Assembly: GCA_963771715.1 (NCBI GenBank)
Contig: CAVYUQ010000008.1
Location: forward strand, 186,001-250,000
Length of the DNA: 64,000 nucleotides
Direction of reading: 5' to 3'
DNA from: JACVRW01 sp963771715
GTDB taxonomy: Bacteria > Actinomycetota > Thermoleophilia > Solirubrobacterales > Thermoleophilaceae
Positions 29,757 to 39,492 of this stretch are shown in pieces. The position numbers and the translations under genes are program-made. Position 1 is the stretch's first letter. Each line of letters begins with the position of its first letter. The notes beneath the pieces are model-generated. The model worked only from the letters and a program-made list of their open reading frames with translations. It was not told the DNA's origin and did no database searches.

Positions 29757-29757
<1 letters not shown>

Positions 29758-30620
29758 CAGTCGGACTCCGTCCGATCGGCGCCGGTGTGGTCGCGCTCCG
29801 CCTGCTTGCCGAGGTACGCCTCGATCACCCGCGGGTTCTGCCGCACCTCCTGCGGCGTGCCCTCGGCGATCTTGGTCCCGTGGTCCAGCACGGTGATGTA
29901 CTCGGAGGCCTCCATGACCACCTGCATGTCGTGCTCGATGAGGAGGATGCTGAGGCCGCGCTCGTCGCGGAGGCGGCGCATGAAGTCGGTGAGCTCCTTC
30001 GACTCCTGCGGGTTCATCCCGGCCGTCGGCTCGTCGAGCAGCAGCAGCTTGGGGTCGGACGAGAGCGCGCGGGCGATCTCCAGCCGGCGCTGGTCGCCGT
30101 AGGACAGGTTGATCGACATCTGGTCGTGGAGGTCGTCCTTCAGCCCGACGTAGCGGAGCTCCTCGCGCGCCTTCTCGGTCACCCGCTCCTCCTCCTTGCG
30201 CACGCCCGGCGTGCGCAGGATCGACCCGAACAGTCCGGCCTTCATGCGGGCGTGCTGGCCGACCATCACGTTCTCGAGCGCGCTCATCGTCGCGAACAGG
30301 CGGATGTTCTGGAACGTCCTCGCCACGCCCAGCGCCATGATCCGGTCCGGCCGGCGGCCCGTGATGTTGCGTCCGTCGAACTCGACTCGCCCGAAGGTGG
30401 GCTTGTAGAGCCCGGTGAGCATGTTGAAGAAGGTGGTCTTGCCGGCCCCGTTCGGCCCGATGATCGAGACGATCCGGCCGCGCGGGATCTCGAACGTCAC
30501 GTCCTCGACGGCGACGAGGCCGCCGAAGACCTTCGTGATGCCCGTCGTCGACAGGATCGCGTCGCCGTCCGCGCTCGGCGGCGGGCCCGCGGCCTGGCCG
30601 GTGTCGTCGGCCGTGCTCAT
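29757..30620 (-). CDS. livG: Branched-chain amino acid ABC transporter ATP-binding protein LivG
   Basis: 287 residues, complete. Walker A GPNGAGKTTFFNMLTG, the LivG-specific GVARTFQNIRLF, signature LSYGDQRRLEIARAL, Walker B LLLLDEPTAGMNP and LLIEHDMQVVM. The N-terminal 20 residues are a Pro/Ala-rich extension. Coupled by overlap to livM upstream (ATGA) and livF downstream. Confidence 0.95.
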
Positions 30621-31976
30621 GCGCGCGCCTCGAACACGTCGGTCTCCGGTCCGCCCACGCCGGTCGTGGCTCCCACGCCAACGTGCTCGGCCAGCTCGAG
30701 CTTGCGTCTTCGCTCAGGCAGCAGGCCCTCGGGTCTCAGGATCATCATCATCACCAGCAGGAAGCCGTAGATCGCCGACGACAGCTCGGAGAGGTCCAGG
30801 TCGAGGTCGAACCACTCGCGCGGCTTGGCGTTCGCGTCCGGAATGAACTTGAAGTTCAGGTAGACGAGCGTCGCGGCGCCGATCAGCACGCCCTCGATCG
30901 ACCCGAGCCCGCCGAGGATGACCATGGCCAGGATGAAGATCGAGAAGAAGAACTGGAACTGGTCCGCGTTCACCGTGTTCAGCAGCGAGGCGAGGAACAC
31001 GCCCGCCATACCGCCGAAGGCCGCGCCCGTGCCGTAGGCGAGCAGCTTGGTCTTGACGAGCGGCACGCCCATGGACGCCGCGGCGACCTCGTCCTCGCGC
31101 AGCGCGATCCAGGCGCGGCCGAGGCGCGAGTCGCGCAGGCGGTAGTTCACGAACAGCACCAGCAGGACCAGGACGAGCGCGGTCCAGAACCACGGGCGCA
31201 GGTCGAGCGACTTGAACGGCTCGATGCCACGGGAAGTCGATCTTGTCGATCGGCGTGATGCCCTGTCGGCCCGCGGAGAAGTTCGCCCCCTTGCCGAACA
31301 CGTCCTCGAGCGGTCCGCCTAGCAGCGGCACGTCCTTGTAGTGCAGCTCGTCGCCGTTGATGACGATGCGGCCGATGATCTCGCCGAACGCCAGCGTGAC
31401 GATGGCGATGTAGTCGCCGCGCAGGCGCAGCGTCGGCAGGCCGATCAGCATGCCGGCGATCGCGCAGATGATGATCGCGAGGATCACCACGATCACGAAG
31501 TTCAGGTGGATGCCCGGCAGGCTCTGCCGCCGGCGATCGAGACGAGGAACGTGGATTCCGTTGCCGCCCTCGCCGGCCTCGGCGTAGAAGCCCGACATGA
31601 ACCAGCCCGGCCGTGAGGGCGCCGAGTGCGAAGAAGGCCACGTAGCCCAGGTCCAGCAGTCCCGCGTAGCCGACGATGATGTTCAGGCCGAGGGCCATCA
31701 CCGAGTAGGCCAGGATCAGAACCGCGATGCCGAGGAACTCGCTGTTCTCCTCGTGCGCGAGCGGCAGGTAGACCGCCCAGAGAAGCAGCGCGACCATGAC
31801 GGCGATCGTCACGCGACGGTCGTCCGCGAACAGGACGCGCAGCAGGATGAGCAGGCCGAGGATCAGCGGCCATCCCCAGGCTCATGTCGAGCAGCTGGGA
31901 CGTGAAGATGATGATCAGCGGCACGGCGATCGGCCGCGGTCAGGAGCGTCTTTTGATCGGTCTTCGGCTTCGGCAT
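30617..31976 (-). CDS. livM: Branched-chain amino acid ABC transporter permease LivM (several frame breaks)
   Basis: Reconstructed length about 460 residues with roughly ten helices. Recognisable pieces in order: MPKPKTDQKTLLTAA, PLIIIFTSQLLDMSLGM, VMALGLNIIVGYAGLLDLGYVAFF, FVIVVILAIIICAIAGMLIG, GDYIAIVTLAFGEIIGRIV, then RLGRAWIALREDEVAA and ILGGLGSIEGVLIGA, which are LivM hallmarks. Frame breaks near 31934, 31872, 31600, 31555, 31525 and 31232; most are repaired by one CG/GC pair (TGGCGCATC for TGGCATC, GGGCGCTGG for GGGCTGG). It starts four bases after the livH stop. This is the most damaged gene of the operon. Confidence 0.9.
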
Positions 31977-31979
31977 CCG

Positions 31980-33052
31980 CTAGCCGGCTTCCCTCGTCTC
32001 CTCGCCCAGGAGGCCCTGGGGCCGGAAGACCATGATCAGGACCAGGTACGCGAACACGATCGCGGGGGTCCACTCACCGCCGATCCGGTTGTCGGAGGTC
32101 TGCTGGATGATCCCGATGATGAAGCCGCCGAGCACGGCGCCCTGGAGGTTGCCGATGCCGCCCATGACGGCGGCCGTGAAGGCGATCAGGCCGGCCTGGA
32201 AGCCCTGGAAGTACCAGATCGTGGTCTGGTAGAGCGCGTACACGAGCCCTGCCGCACCGGCCATCAGGCCGCCGAGCAGGAAGGTCAGCGAGATCGTCGT
32301 GTCCACGTTGATGCCCATCAGCCGCGCCGCCTCGGGGTCCTGCGCGGTGGCACGCATCGCCCGGCCCATGCGGCTCTGGGTGATGAAGGTCGTAAGGAGC
32401 AGGACCAGCGGGATCGTCGACCGCGACCGCGAGCACGTCGCCCTGGTGCACCACCACGCCGCCGATCTCGAAGAGGCTCTTCTGCGGCTCCACGAGCTGG
32501 GGGACGCCCTCCTGCGAGCCTCCGATCCAGAGGATGCCGACGTTCTGGAGGATGAACGACATGCCGACCGCGGTGATCAGCGGCGCCAGCTTGGGCGCCG
32601 ATCTCAGCGGCCGGTAGGCCACCCTTTCGATCATCACGTTCAGGGTCCCGCTGACTGAGCATCGCGACGATCAGCGACGCCAGCAGTCCGACGATCAGGC
32701 CGAGGATCGCGGTCTCCTCGGTGAGCCCGATGACTCCCCAGAACCAGGCGGCCGTGACCAGCGAGCCGATCATGAAGACCTCGCCGTGGGCGAAGTTGAT
32801 CAGCTCGATGATTCCGTAGACGAGCGTGTAGCCGAGCGCGATCAGCGCCCAGATCGCGCCGTTCGAGAGACCGGCGACCAGGTTGTTGCCCAGCCGCGTG
32901 AGATTGCCGTCCGTGGCCAGGTCATGGAGCCCGAACGCGACCGGCATGATCAGGAGGACGGCAATGAGGCCGTATTGGCCGATGTACTTCCGGACCCGGT
33001 CCCAGGTGTTGCCCCGGACCGGCCCGCGGGCTGCTTCGGTGCTTGCCTCCAA
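31980..33052 (-). CDS. livH: Branched-chain amino acid ABC transporter permease LivH (two frame breaks)
   Basis: Reconstructed length about 358 residues. LivH features: LSNGAIWALIALGYTLVYGIIELINFAHGEVFMIG, MIERVAYRPLRSAPKLAPLITAVGMS and MRATAQDPEAARLMGINVD, with about eight helices. Breaks near 32655 and 32418; the second is repaired by GTCGCGACG for GTCGACG. The start is uncertain: TTG at 33052 is preceded by GAGGGGAAC, and no ATG or GTG is in frame nearby. It lies downstream of livK, separated by a strong hairpin. Confidence 0.9.
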
Positions 33053-33115
33053 GTTCCCCTCGGTGCGACTTCTATCACGGACTGGGGGCGGACCGATAGG
33101 GGCGGCCCCCAAATG

Positions 33116-33147
33116 ACGGGGGGCGGACCGATCGGCCCGCCCCCCGT
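33116..33147 (-). terminator. Strong hairpin between livK and livH (attenuator-like)
   Basis: Perfect 11-bp stem ACGGGGGGCGG (33116-33126) and CCGCCCCCCGT (33137-33147) with a 10-base loop. It lies after the binding protein gene and before the permease gene; partial stops of this sort let the binding protein be made in excess. A second partial copy of GGGGGCGGACCGAT sits just upstream of livH (33084-33097). Confidence 0.75.
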
Positions 33148-33172
33148 TTACCGCGTTAGTGCGACGTGAGGA

Positions 33173-34445
33173 TCAGCCTGCCTCGGCCTTCACCGTCTCG
33201 TCGAACTTCAGCTCGCCACCGTCGATCGAGTAGACGCCGTAGTCCGTCAGCGTCGTGTCGCCGTTCTCGTCGATGTCGTAGGTGCCGAGCACCGACTCAC
33301 GACCCTTCGTTGCGAACAGCGCGTCGATCATCTTCTGACGATCCGTGCAGTCCGGCCCGAGCTCCTTGCAGGTGTCGAGGACCAGCTTCATGGCCTCGTA
33401 CCCGTAGATCGCGTATGGGTCCGGGTTCGCCTCGCCGTACTTGGCCGAGAAGTCATCGAAGAACTTCTGGCCCTCGGGCGGGTACTGGTCCGGCGACAGC
33501 GTCGCCACCGTGACCTTGACCCTGCTCGCGACGTCGGCGGGGATGCCGCCCTCCTTCGGGATCGGCGAAGCCGGACTCGGCCACGCCGTCAGGCCCGTAG
33601 AGCTTGGCGTCCGGCACCGCGGCGGCCACGTCCTTGTACAGCTGGACCGCGCCGTTGGCGGTGATGCCCGAGAACACGAAGCAATCCGCGCCCGCGTCCT
33701 CGATCGTGGATGCCTGCGAGCGGAAGTTCGGGGCCTTCGGGTCGATGCCCTCGTTGCCCGCGACCTCGAGACCCTGCGCCTTCGCAGAGCTCTCGATGTT
33801 CCGCGACAGGCCTGCGCCGTACACCTCCTTGTCGTTCAGGATGTACACGGTCGTGCAGCCGTCCTTCTTCATGACCGTCGCCAGGGCGGCGCCCTGGATG
33901 GTGTCCTTCGGGACGATGCGCAGGTAGTGGCGCTCGCCCGTCGGGTAGTACTTGTCGGGCTCGCCCTTGTCGGCGCCCGGCTCGTCCGAGGTCAGGCCCA
34001 CGGCGGTGTTCGCCGGGCTGATCTGGGCGATCGGGACCTCGTTCAGGATCGGGATCGAGACTGCGCTCCCGCCTGAGTTGAACTCGCCGATGTAGGCGAT
34101 CGCAGAATCGTCACCCGCGACCTTGCGCGCGTTGGCCCCTACGGCCTCCGGCGTCCAGCTGCCGGCCTGCGCTGTCGAGTCATCGAGCGATGTGTACTTG
34201 ATCGTCGTCTCACCAGCCTTGCCACCGGCCTGCTCGAGAGCAAGCTTGATGCCATCGACCATCGCGGTGGTCTGCGGCCGTGAGGCACCCTGGAGCGGGA
34301 GCGAGGAATAGACGTTTGCCGTCCCTCCACCGCCGCCGCCGCCTCCTCCTCCGCCGCCATCGTCGTCGTCGTCGCCGCAGGCGGTCATGCCCAGGGCGAA
34401 GGCGCCGAGCAGGCAGGCGAAAACTGCCAGCCAACGTACTCGCAA
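33173..34445 (-). CDS. livK: Branched-chain amino acid type substrate-binding lipoprotein (one frame break)
   Basis: Reconstructed length about 424 residues. TTG start at 34445 with a very good ribosome site (TAGGAGGGACGTT). The signal peptide ends in a lipobox (LGMTAC), followed by five Asp and twelve Gly codons in a row, a flexible tether. The mature part is a periplasmic binding protein type 1 fold: VYSSLPLQGASRPQTTAMVDGIKLAL, AIAYIGEFNSGGSAVSIPILN, and C-terminal YAIYGYEAMKLVLDTC. The frame break near 33562 is repaired by CCCGCGAAGG for CCCGAAGG. It captures the ligand for LivHMGF; ligand identity is not certain (amino acids, urea or amides occur in this family). Confidence 0.92.
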
Positions 34446-34527
34446 AACGTCCCTCCTATGGAGTGGCTCCAACCTGCGCGGGATCCTAACCACGCAATCG
34501 CACAGCCTGCGGGTCCGGAGCCGCTGC

Positions 34528-35472
34528 TTAACGAGGAGAAAATCTCGTCGCAAGCGAGCTCTCCGGGGCCGCCTCGGCCTCGTGATCGGGCCGCCGCGAC
34601 TGCACCCACGCGACGGCGGCCAGCACGGCCATCCCGCCCGCGATCTGCACGGCTGCGAGCGCCTCGTCGTGGATCACCCACGCGAATACGGCCGCCAGGA
34701 CGGGCTCGAGCGTGGCCACCACGGCAGCCCTCGGCGCGGCGATGTGACGCAGGGCCGCGACCATCAGGATGAACGGCACGAGCGTGCCTCCGACCACGAT
34801 CGCGACGGCCAGGAGAGCGTTGCGGGTGGAAGCGAGACCGTCGAAGGGGAACGACCACCACGGCGTGACGAGCGCCCAGAACAGGCTCGCGAACGCGAAC
34901 GCCCAAAACAGCGTCGTGACCGGCTCGTGCCGGCGGCCCTGGCGCTCCGAGCCGACCATGTAGATGCCGAAGGTGAGCATCGCCCCGAAGGCGGCCACGA
35001 GGCCCCAGGTGTCCAGCGAGCCGGCGTCGTAGGCGCGAACGACGAAGAAGCAGCCGACCAGCGACAGCGCCACCGCGCCCCACAGGCTCGGCGGGAGCCG
35101 GCGCCCGTGGAAGACCGCGAGCCAGACGAGCAGGCCGAGCGGCGCGAGGTACTGGATGGTCACGGCCGGCCCGATCTCGAGCCGGTCGATCGCCACGAAG
35201 AAGGTCGCGTGGACGGCGGCGAGCCCGAGCACGCCGAGCACGGCGAGGCTGGGCAGCTCGCGCGGCTCGACCCTGAGCAGGTCGCGGCGGGCGATGCCGA
35301 GCACCAGCAGCAGGATCAGGCAGGAGCCGGCGGAGCGCAGCTGCGAGAGGCGCGCGGCGTCGACCCCGTCGTCCAGGAGGTAGCGCGCCATGCTCCCGTT
35401 GAGCGAGAAGAGGGCGGCGCCCGTGGCGGCGAGCAGGTAGCCGCGCGCCGGGTGGCGTTCGAAGCCGTTCAG
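34528..35472 (-). CDS. EamA/DMT-family transporter
   Basis: About 314 residues with ten predicted helices in two five-helix halves (GYLLAATGAALFSLNGSMARYLL; LAVLGVLGLAAVHATFFVAI; WGAVALSLVGCFFVV; VILVGG-like region GTLVPFILMVAALRHI; PRAAVVATLEPVLAAVFAW). Typical EamA metabolite or drug exporter. The best start is a CTG that overlaps the upstream stop (CTGA); no ATG, GTG or TTG is in frame near the N-terminus. It lies between two binding-protein genes of the liv locus. Confidence 0.85.
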   Translation of the reverse strand: MNGFERHPARGYLLAATGAALFSLNGSMARYLLDDGVDAARLSQLRSAGSCLILLLVLGIARRDLLRVEPRELPSLAVLGVLGLAAVHATFFVAIDRLEIGPAVTIQYLAPLGLLVWLAVFHGRRLPPSLWGAVALSLVGCFFVVRAYDAGSLDTWGLVAAFGAMLTFGIYMVGSERQGRRHEPVTTLFWAFAFASLFWALVTPWWSFPFDGLASTRNALLAVAIVVGGTLVPFILMVAALRHIAAPRAAVVATLEPVLAAVFAWVIHDEALAAVQIAGGMAVLAAVAWVQSRRPDHEAEAAPESSLATRFSPR

Positions 35473-36640
35473 GGCGCCACCCCGACGCGCTCGAAGCGGC
35501 CGTCGGCGCCCGGCCGGTAGAGCGCGAGCCGGGAGTCCGCCACGCGAGGCGCGAGCCGCCGCGCCGCGGCGATCACGCGCCGACGGTCGCGCTGGCCCTG
35601 CTCCACGGCCTCCAGCACGAGCTTCATCGCGTCGCGGCCCATGCGCTCGGGCGAGACCGCGGGGCCGATCGCCTCGATGCGCGCCGGCCCGGCGGGCAGC
35701 GCGAGGCTCCGCTCGCCGGCGAGGATGCCGCTGGTGGCGAACAGCGGCACGGTACGGCAGCTGCGCGTCGATCTCGCCGAGCAGGCGGCCCGTGCCGGGG
35801 GCGGCGATGCCGGCGTAGATCACGGCGTCCGGACGTGCCTCGGCCAGCCGGCGCGCGATGTCGGGGATCTCGTCGAGCTGCCCGCGGTACTCCTCGGACG
35901 CCACGCTGTCCAGGCCGTCGCGGCGCGCGCGGGCGAGGATCTGGGCGGCGAGCTCGCGGCCGTAGATGTCGCCGTCGAAGACCAGCGCGATGCGCTCGGC
36001 GCCGGCGCCGCGCGCCCGCTCGAGCAGGTACTCCGCCTCCTGTAGGTCCGTGGGGCCGATCCGCACGAAGCTGCGCATGCCCGACGGGTAGTAGCGCTCC
36101 GGGCCGGCGCGCGGCCGTCCGGGCGGCCGCTGCGTGAGGCTCGTCAGGCCGTCACCGGGCGAGACCTGGAGCAGCTCCGGCGTCGTTCGTGATCGGCAGC
36201 GACACCGCGGTCGCCCCGTAGTCGAGCTCTCCGAGGTACGCGATCGCGCTCGGATCGTCGGCCGCGCGGTCGGCGTTCTCGCTCACGAGCGCCGGGTCCC
36301 ACGGATGGTCCGCATCCTCGTCGGTGGCCGGAAGCTCCCTCAGCCGGATCCGCAGGCCGCCCGCGCGTCCGCCGGCATCTTCGAGTGCGCGCCGCGCACC
36401 GGCCATGACCGCGCTCGCGTCGACGGCCGACGCGCCGTGGCGCGGCACGCTCGCGTACACCGTCGCCGTGTCGCCCTCGACCCGGCTCGTCTCGTCGCCG
36501 CCGCCGTCGCCGAGGCAGCCCGACAGCGCGAGCGCGCAGCCGCAGAGCGCAAGCGCCCCCAAAACGGCATCGCCGCGCCGCGGGCAGCGCCCGCGGCTTG
36601 GCGCACGGCGGGTGTGGCCACTGGCTTCAAGGGGCGCCAT
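35469..36640 (-). CDS. Second Liv-type substrate-binding lipoprotein (two frame breaks)
   Basis: Reconstructed length about 392 residues. N-terminus with signal and lipobox (CALALSGC). The mature part follows LivK closely in plan: VYASVPRHGASAVDASAVMAGARRAL, AIAYLGELDYGATAVSLPITND, YYPSGMRSFVRIGPTDLQEAEYLL, RIALVFDGDIYGRELA, but diverges strongly in sequence and is a paralogue of the gene at 33173. Breaks near 36178 and 35755 are repaired by GACGCGCCGGAG for GACGCCGGAG and TACCGCGTGCC for TACCGTGCC. It is divergent from the phosphofructokinase gene with 28 bases between the starts. Confidence 0.85.
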
Positions 36641-36668
36641 TCTGACGGGCGTGGGTATCGTGCCGAGC

Positions 36669-37700
36669 GTGCGGATCGGCGTGCTCACGGGGGGAGGCGA
36701 CTGCCCCGGCCTGAACGCGGTCATCAGGGCGATCGTGCGCAGGGGAATCGACGACCACGGCGACGAGATCGTCGGCTTCCGCGACGGCTGGCGGGGGCCG
36801 CTCGAGGGGATCCACGAGGACCTCACCATCGAGTCCACGCGCGGCATCCTGCCCCGCGGCGGCACGATCCTGCGCTCGTCGCGGACGAATCCCTTCAAGC
36901 GCGACGACGGCCCGGACATGATCCGCGGCACGCTCGACTCCGCCGGCATCGACGGGCTGATCGCGATCGGCGGCGAGGACACGCTGGGCGCGGCGGCGCG
37001 GCTGTACCGCGAGCATTCCCTGCCGGTGATCGGCGTGCCGAAGACGATCGACAACGACCTCGCCGGCACAGACATGACGTTCGGGTTCGACACCGCGGTT
37101 CAGATCGCGACCGACGCGATCGACAGGCTGCACACCACCGCCGAGTCGCACAACCGGGTGATGATCGTCGAGGTCATGGGCAGGCACGCGGGCTGGATCG
37201 CGCTGCACTCGGGGCTGGCCGGCGGTGCGGACGTGATCCTGATCCCGGAGCGGCCGTTCGACATCGACGAGGTCTGCCGCCTGATCCAGCGTCGCCACTC
37301 GCGCGGGCGCTACTTCTCGATCGTCGTGGTGGCCGAGGGGGCGCTGCCGCTGGAGGGCACGATGGAGACCGTGAGCGCCCCCGAGGACGAGTTCGGCCAC
37401 GCGCGCCTGGGCGGGATCGGCCAGCGGCTGGAGCGGGAGATCGAGGAGCGCACGGGCTACGAGTCGCGCGCCACGGTGCTCGGTCACATCCAGCGCGGCG
37501 GCACCCCGACCGCCTTCGACCGCGTGCTCGCCACGCGCCTCGGCCTGGCGGCGATGGACGCCGCGCACGAGGCGCGCTGGGGCGTGATGCCGGCGCTGCG
37601 GGGCACGCGCATCGAGCTCGTGCCGCTCTCCGAGGCGGTCGCGGACCTGCGCACCGTGCCCGTGGAGGACTACGAGGCGGCCGAGACCTTCTTCGGCTAG
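36669..37700 (+). CDS. pfkA: 6-phosphofructokinase, PPi-type signature
   Basis: 343 residues from GTG at 36669 (GTGs at 36651 and 36660 are alternatives). Core motifs: IGVLTGGGDCPGLNAVIR for phosphate donor binding, IGGEDTLGAAARL, GVPKTIDNDLAGTD with the catalytic Asp, and EVMGRHAGWIAL for fructose-6-phosphate. In E. coli numbering the residue after GGE is Asp (104) and the residue before TID is Lys (124), the pair associated with pyrophosphate rather than ATP as donor. The reaction makes fructose 1,6-bisphosphate in glycolysis. Its stop overlaps that of the convergent small membrane gene at CTAG. Confidence 0.93.
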   Translation: MRIGVLTGGGDCPGLNAVIRAIVRRGIDDHGDEIVGFRDGWRGPLEGIHEDLTIESTRGILPRGGTILRSSRTNPFKRDDGPDMIRGTLDSAGIDGLIAIGGEDTLGAAARLYREHSLPVIGVPKTIDNDLAGTDMTFGFDTAVQIATDAIDRLHTTAESHNRVMIVEVMGRHAGWIALHSGLAGGADVILIPERPFDIDEVCRLIQRRHSRGRYFSIVVVAEGALPLEGTMETVSAPEDEFGHARLGGIGQRLEREIEERTGYESRATVLGHIQRGGTPTAFDRVLATRLGLAAMDAAHEARWGVMPALRGTRIELVPLSEAVADLRTVPVEDYEAAETFFG

Positions 37701-37897
37701 AAGCCCGCGCCCTGCTCTTCAGGCTCGGCGATTTCGCGGCCGAGCATCTTGTCGAGGAAGGGCTTGACGATCTGGAACGCCGCTGCGCCCACCACGAGCG
37801 CCGCCGTGAGCAGGAAAGCGTCGAAGGCCTTGATGCCGAACGCCCAGGCGGTGATCCACCAGACCAGGCCCACGGTGAGCGCGACGAGGACCGCCAT
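37697..37897 (-). CDS. Small two-helix membrane protein
   Basis: 66 residues. Two hydrophobic helices at about 2-18 and 27-45, then a polar tail (KPFLDKMLGREIAEPEEQGAGF). It starts immediately after the stop of the SnoaL-like gene (37898), so the two are one transcription unit. No family recognised. Confidence 0.75.
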   Translation of the reverse strand: MAVLVALTVGLVWWITAWAFGIKAFDAFLLTAALVVGAAAFQIVKPFLDKMLGREIAEPEEQGAGF

Positions 37898-38494
37898 TCA
37901 GGCGCCCCGGCGCTCGGCGACCGCGCGGCGCAGCTTGGTCACCGCGTTGAATGCGCTCTTCATCGCGCGGTCCGCGCCGGAGCCGTCCGCCGGCAGCATG
38001 CCGATCTGCCGGGCGAAGGACGCGCCGTCGTAGTAGGCGGTGTTGCTCACGATCTGGCCGTCCTCGAGCTCGAACAGGTCGAAGCCGCGGACCTCCACGT
38101 GGCTGCCCGTGGGCTCGACGTCCATGAACGGCGCCCCGTCGAAGGTGCCCTCCAGCCGCCACTCAACAGCGCAGCTGGTCTCGCCGGCGACGATCCGGCC
38201 GACACTCGTCCGGGCATCGGGAATGGCCCTGAAGGTGGCGTCGAGGAAGGCGCGCAGCTCCTCCTTGCCGCGCAGCACACCCACGGGCACGACGTCCTCC
38301 ACCACGTCGTCGCGCCAGTGCTCCGCCATGGCTGCGGCGTCGCGCCGGTCCATGGCCTCGAAGTAGTCGCGCATGCTCTGCTCGACGGCCTTTCGGCGCG
38401 TGATCCGCTTGCGCTGGGGCTTCGCGTCCGGCTTCGCGGGCGCCTCTTGCGCGGCCTCCGAGGCGGCGCGCTCGGCTGTCTTGGACTGGGCCAT
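37898..38494 (-). CDS. SnoaL-like (NTF2-fold) protein
   Basis: About 198 residues from ATG at 38494; an in-frame GTG at 38506 would add four. After a basic, Ala-rich N-terminal 40 residues, the sequence MRDYFEAMDRRDAAAMAEHWRDDVVEDVVPVGVLRGKEELRAFLDATF is the cone-shaped NTF2/SnoaL fold, with AVEWRLEGTFDGAPFMDVEPTG and VRGFDLFELEDGQIV as the closing strands. Members are ester cyclases, isomerases or simple binding proteins, so activity is unknown. Two 17-base repeats lie just upstream. Confidence 0.85.
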   Translation of the reverse strand: MAQSKTAERAASEAAQEAPAKPDAKPQRKRITRRKAVEQSMRDYFEAMDRRDAAAMAEHWRDDVVEDVVPVGVLRGKEELRAFLDATFRAIPDARTSVGRIVAGETSCAVEWRLEGTFDGAPFMDVEPTGSHVEVRGFDLFELEDGQIVSNTAYYDGASFARQIGMLPADGSGADRAMKSAFNAVTKLRRAVAERRGA

Positions 38495-38511
38495 ATTGGG
38501 GGTCACACTAC

Positions 38512-38548
38512 CAGCGATTTCCGCTGCCAGGCAGCGATTTCCGCCGCC
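38512..38548. repeat. Paired 17-base repeats upstream of the SnoaL-like gene
   Basis: CAGCGATTTCCGCTGCC (38512-38528) and CAGCGATTTCCGCCGCC (38532-38548), 16 of 17 identical, spaced 20 bases start to start (two helical turns). They bracket a perfect hairpin CGCTGCC-A-GGCAGCG (38522-38536). They could be an operator pair for the downstream gene or a terminator for the EamA gene upstream. Confidence 0.5.
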
Positions 38549-38557
38549 GGCGACGGG

Positions 38558-39448
38558 TTACGCGGCCGCCCCGGCGGGCCTTGCGCGCACGCTTCGGGAG
38601 GGGCTCGTGCGCAGCGCGAGCAGCGCGAGACCGCCCAGCACGAGCGCCGCGCCGGCGAACGCCGCGACCCCCGGCCGCTCGCCGAGCACCGCGAAGCCGA
38701 GCGCCGCCGCGGTCACCGGCTCGGCCAGGGTGAGCGTGGCCGTCTCGCCGGCGCCGATGCGCTCGAGGCCGCGCGCGAAGAGGATGTACGCCGCGGCGGT
38801 CGGCAGGGCTCCCAGGTAGAGGGCCAGGGCCAGCCCTTGGCCGCTCCACAGCGCGCCCGTGGGCACCAGCGCGAGCACCGGGATCAGAACGACAGCACCG
38901 ATGGAGAACACCGATGCCATGAGCGCTTCCGGTGTCGCGCCCTGGTCCATGAGCTGCTTGCCAGCCACCGCGTAGCCGCCGTAGCCGGCGCCCGCGAGGA
39001 GGGCCAGCCCCACGCCGGGCAGCGATACCTCGCCTCCGGACCCGCCCCCAAGCACGAGCGTGCAGACGCCCGCGCAGCCGAGCGCGGTGGCAGCCGCCCA
39101 GCGTCCCGTGAGCCGCTCCCCGGCGAACGCGCGCGCCAGCACGCCGGTGAAGACAGGTGCCGAGCCGATCGCCACCACCGTGCCGACCGCCACCCCGGTG
39201 TCGTCCACGGCCGCGAAGAAGGTGGCCTGGTACGCGGCGACGCAGGCACCCGAGAGCAGGATCAGCCGCCGGTCAGCCCCGCCGAGCCGAAAGCGCCCGC
39301 TTGCGAGCGCGACGAGCACCAGCAGCGCCGCGCCGACTGCGATCCGCGCGGTGCCCACGACCAGCGGCTCGATCTCCGGGCCGAGGGCCTGAGCGGTGCC
39401 GGTGGTGCCGAAGAGAACGGCAGCGGTGAGGACATGAAAACGAGCCAC
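38558..39448 (-). CDS. EamA/DMT-family transporter (second copy type)
   Basis: 296 residues from GTG at 39448, ten predicted helices in two halves (FHVLTAAVLFGTTGTAQALG; ILLSGACVAAYQATFFAAV; GVLARAFAGERLTGRW; LALLAGAGYGGYAVAGKQLM; TLTLAEPVTAAALGFAVLGE). A typical EamA exporter, not closely similar to the one at 34528. Monocistronic, flanked by palindromic intergenic repeats. Confidence 0.88.
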   Translation of the reverse strand: MARFHVLTAAVLFGTTGTAQALGPEIEPLVVGTARIAVGAALLVLVALASGRFRLGGADRRLILLSGACVAAYQATFFAAVDDTGVAVGTVVAIGSAPVFTGVLARAFAGERLTGRWAAATALGCAGVCTLVLGGGSGGEVSLPGVGLALLAGAGYGGYAVAGKQLMDQGATPEALMASVFSIGAVVLIPVLALVPTGALWSGQGLALALYLGALPTAAAYILFARGLERIGAGETATLTLAEPVTAAALGFAVLGERPGVAAFAGAALVLGGLALLALRTSPSRSVRARPAGAAA

Positions 39449-39492
39449 GGGCAGGATTGTTCCACAATCTGGCCGGATCGCAAGCCCCCACC

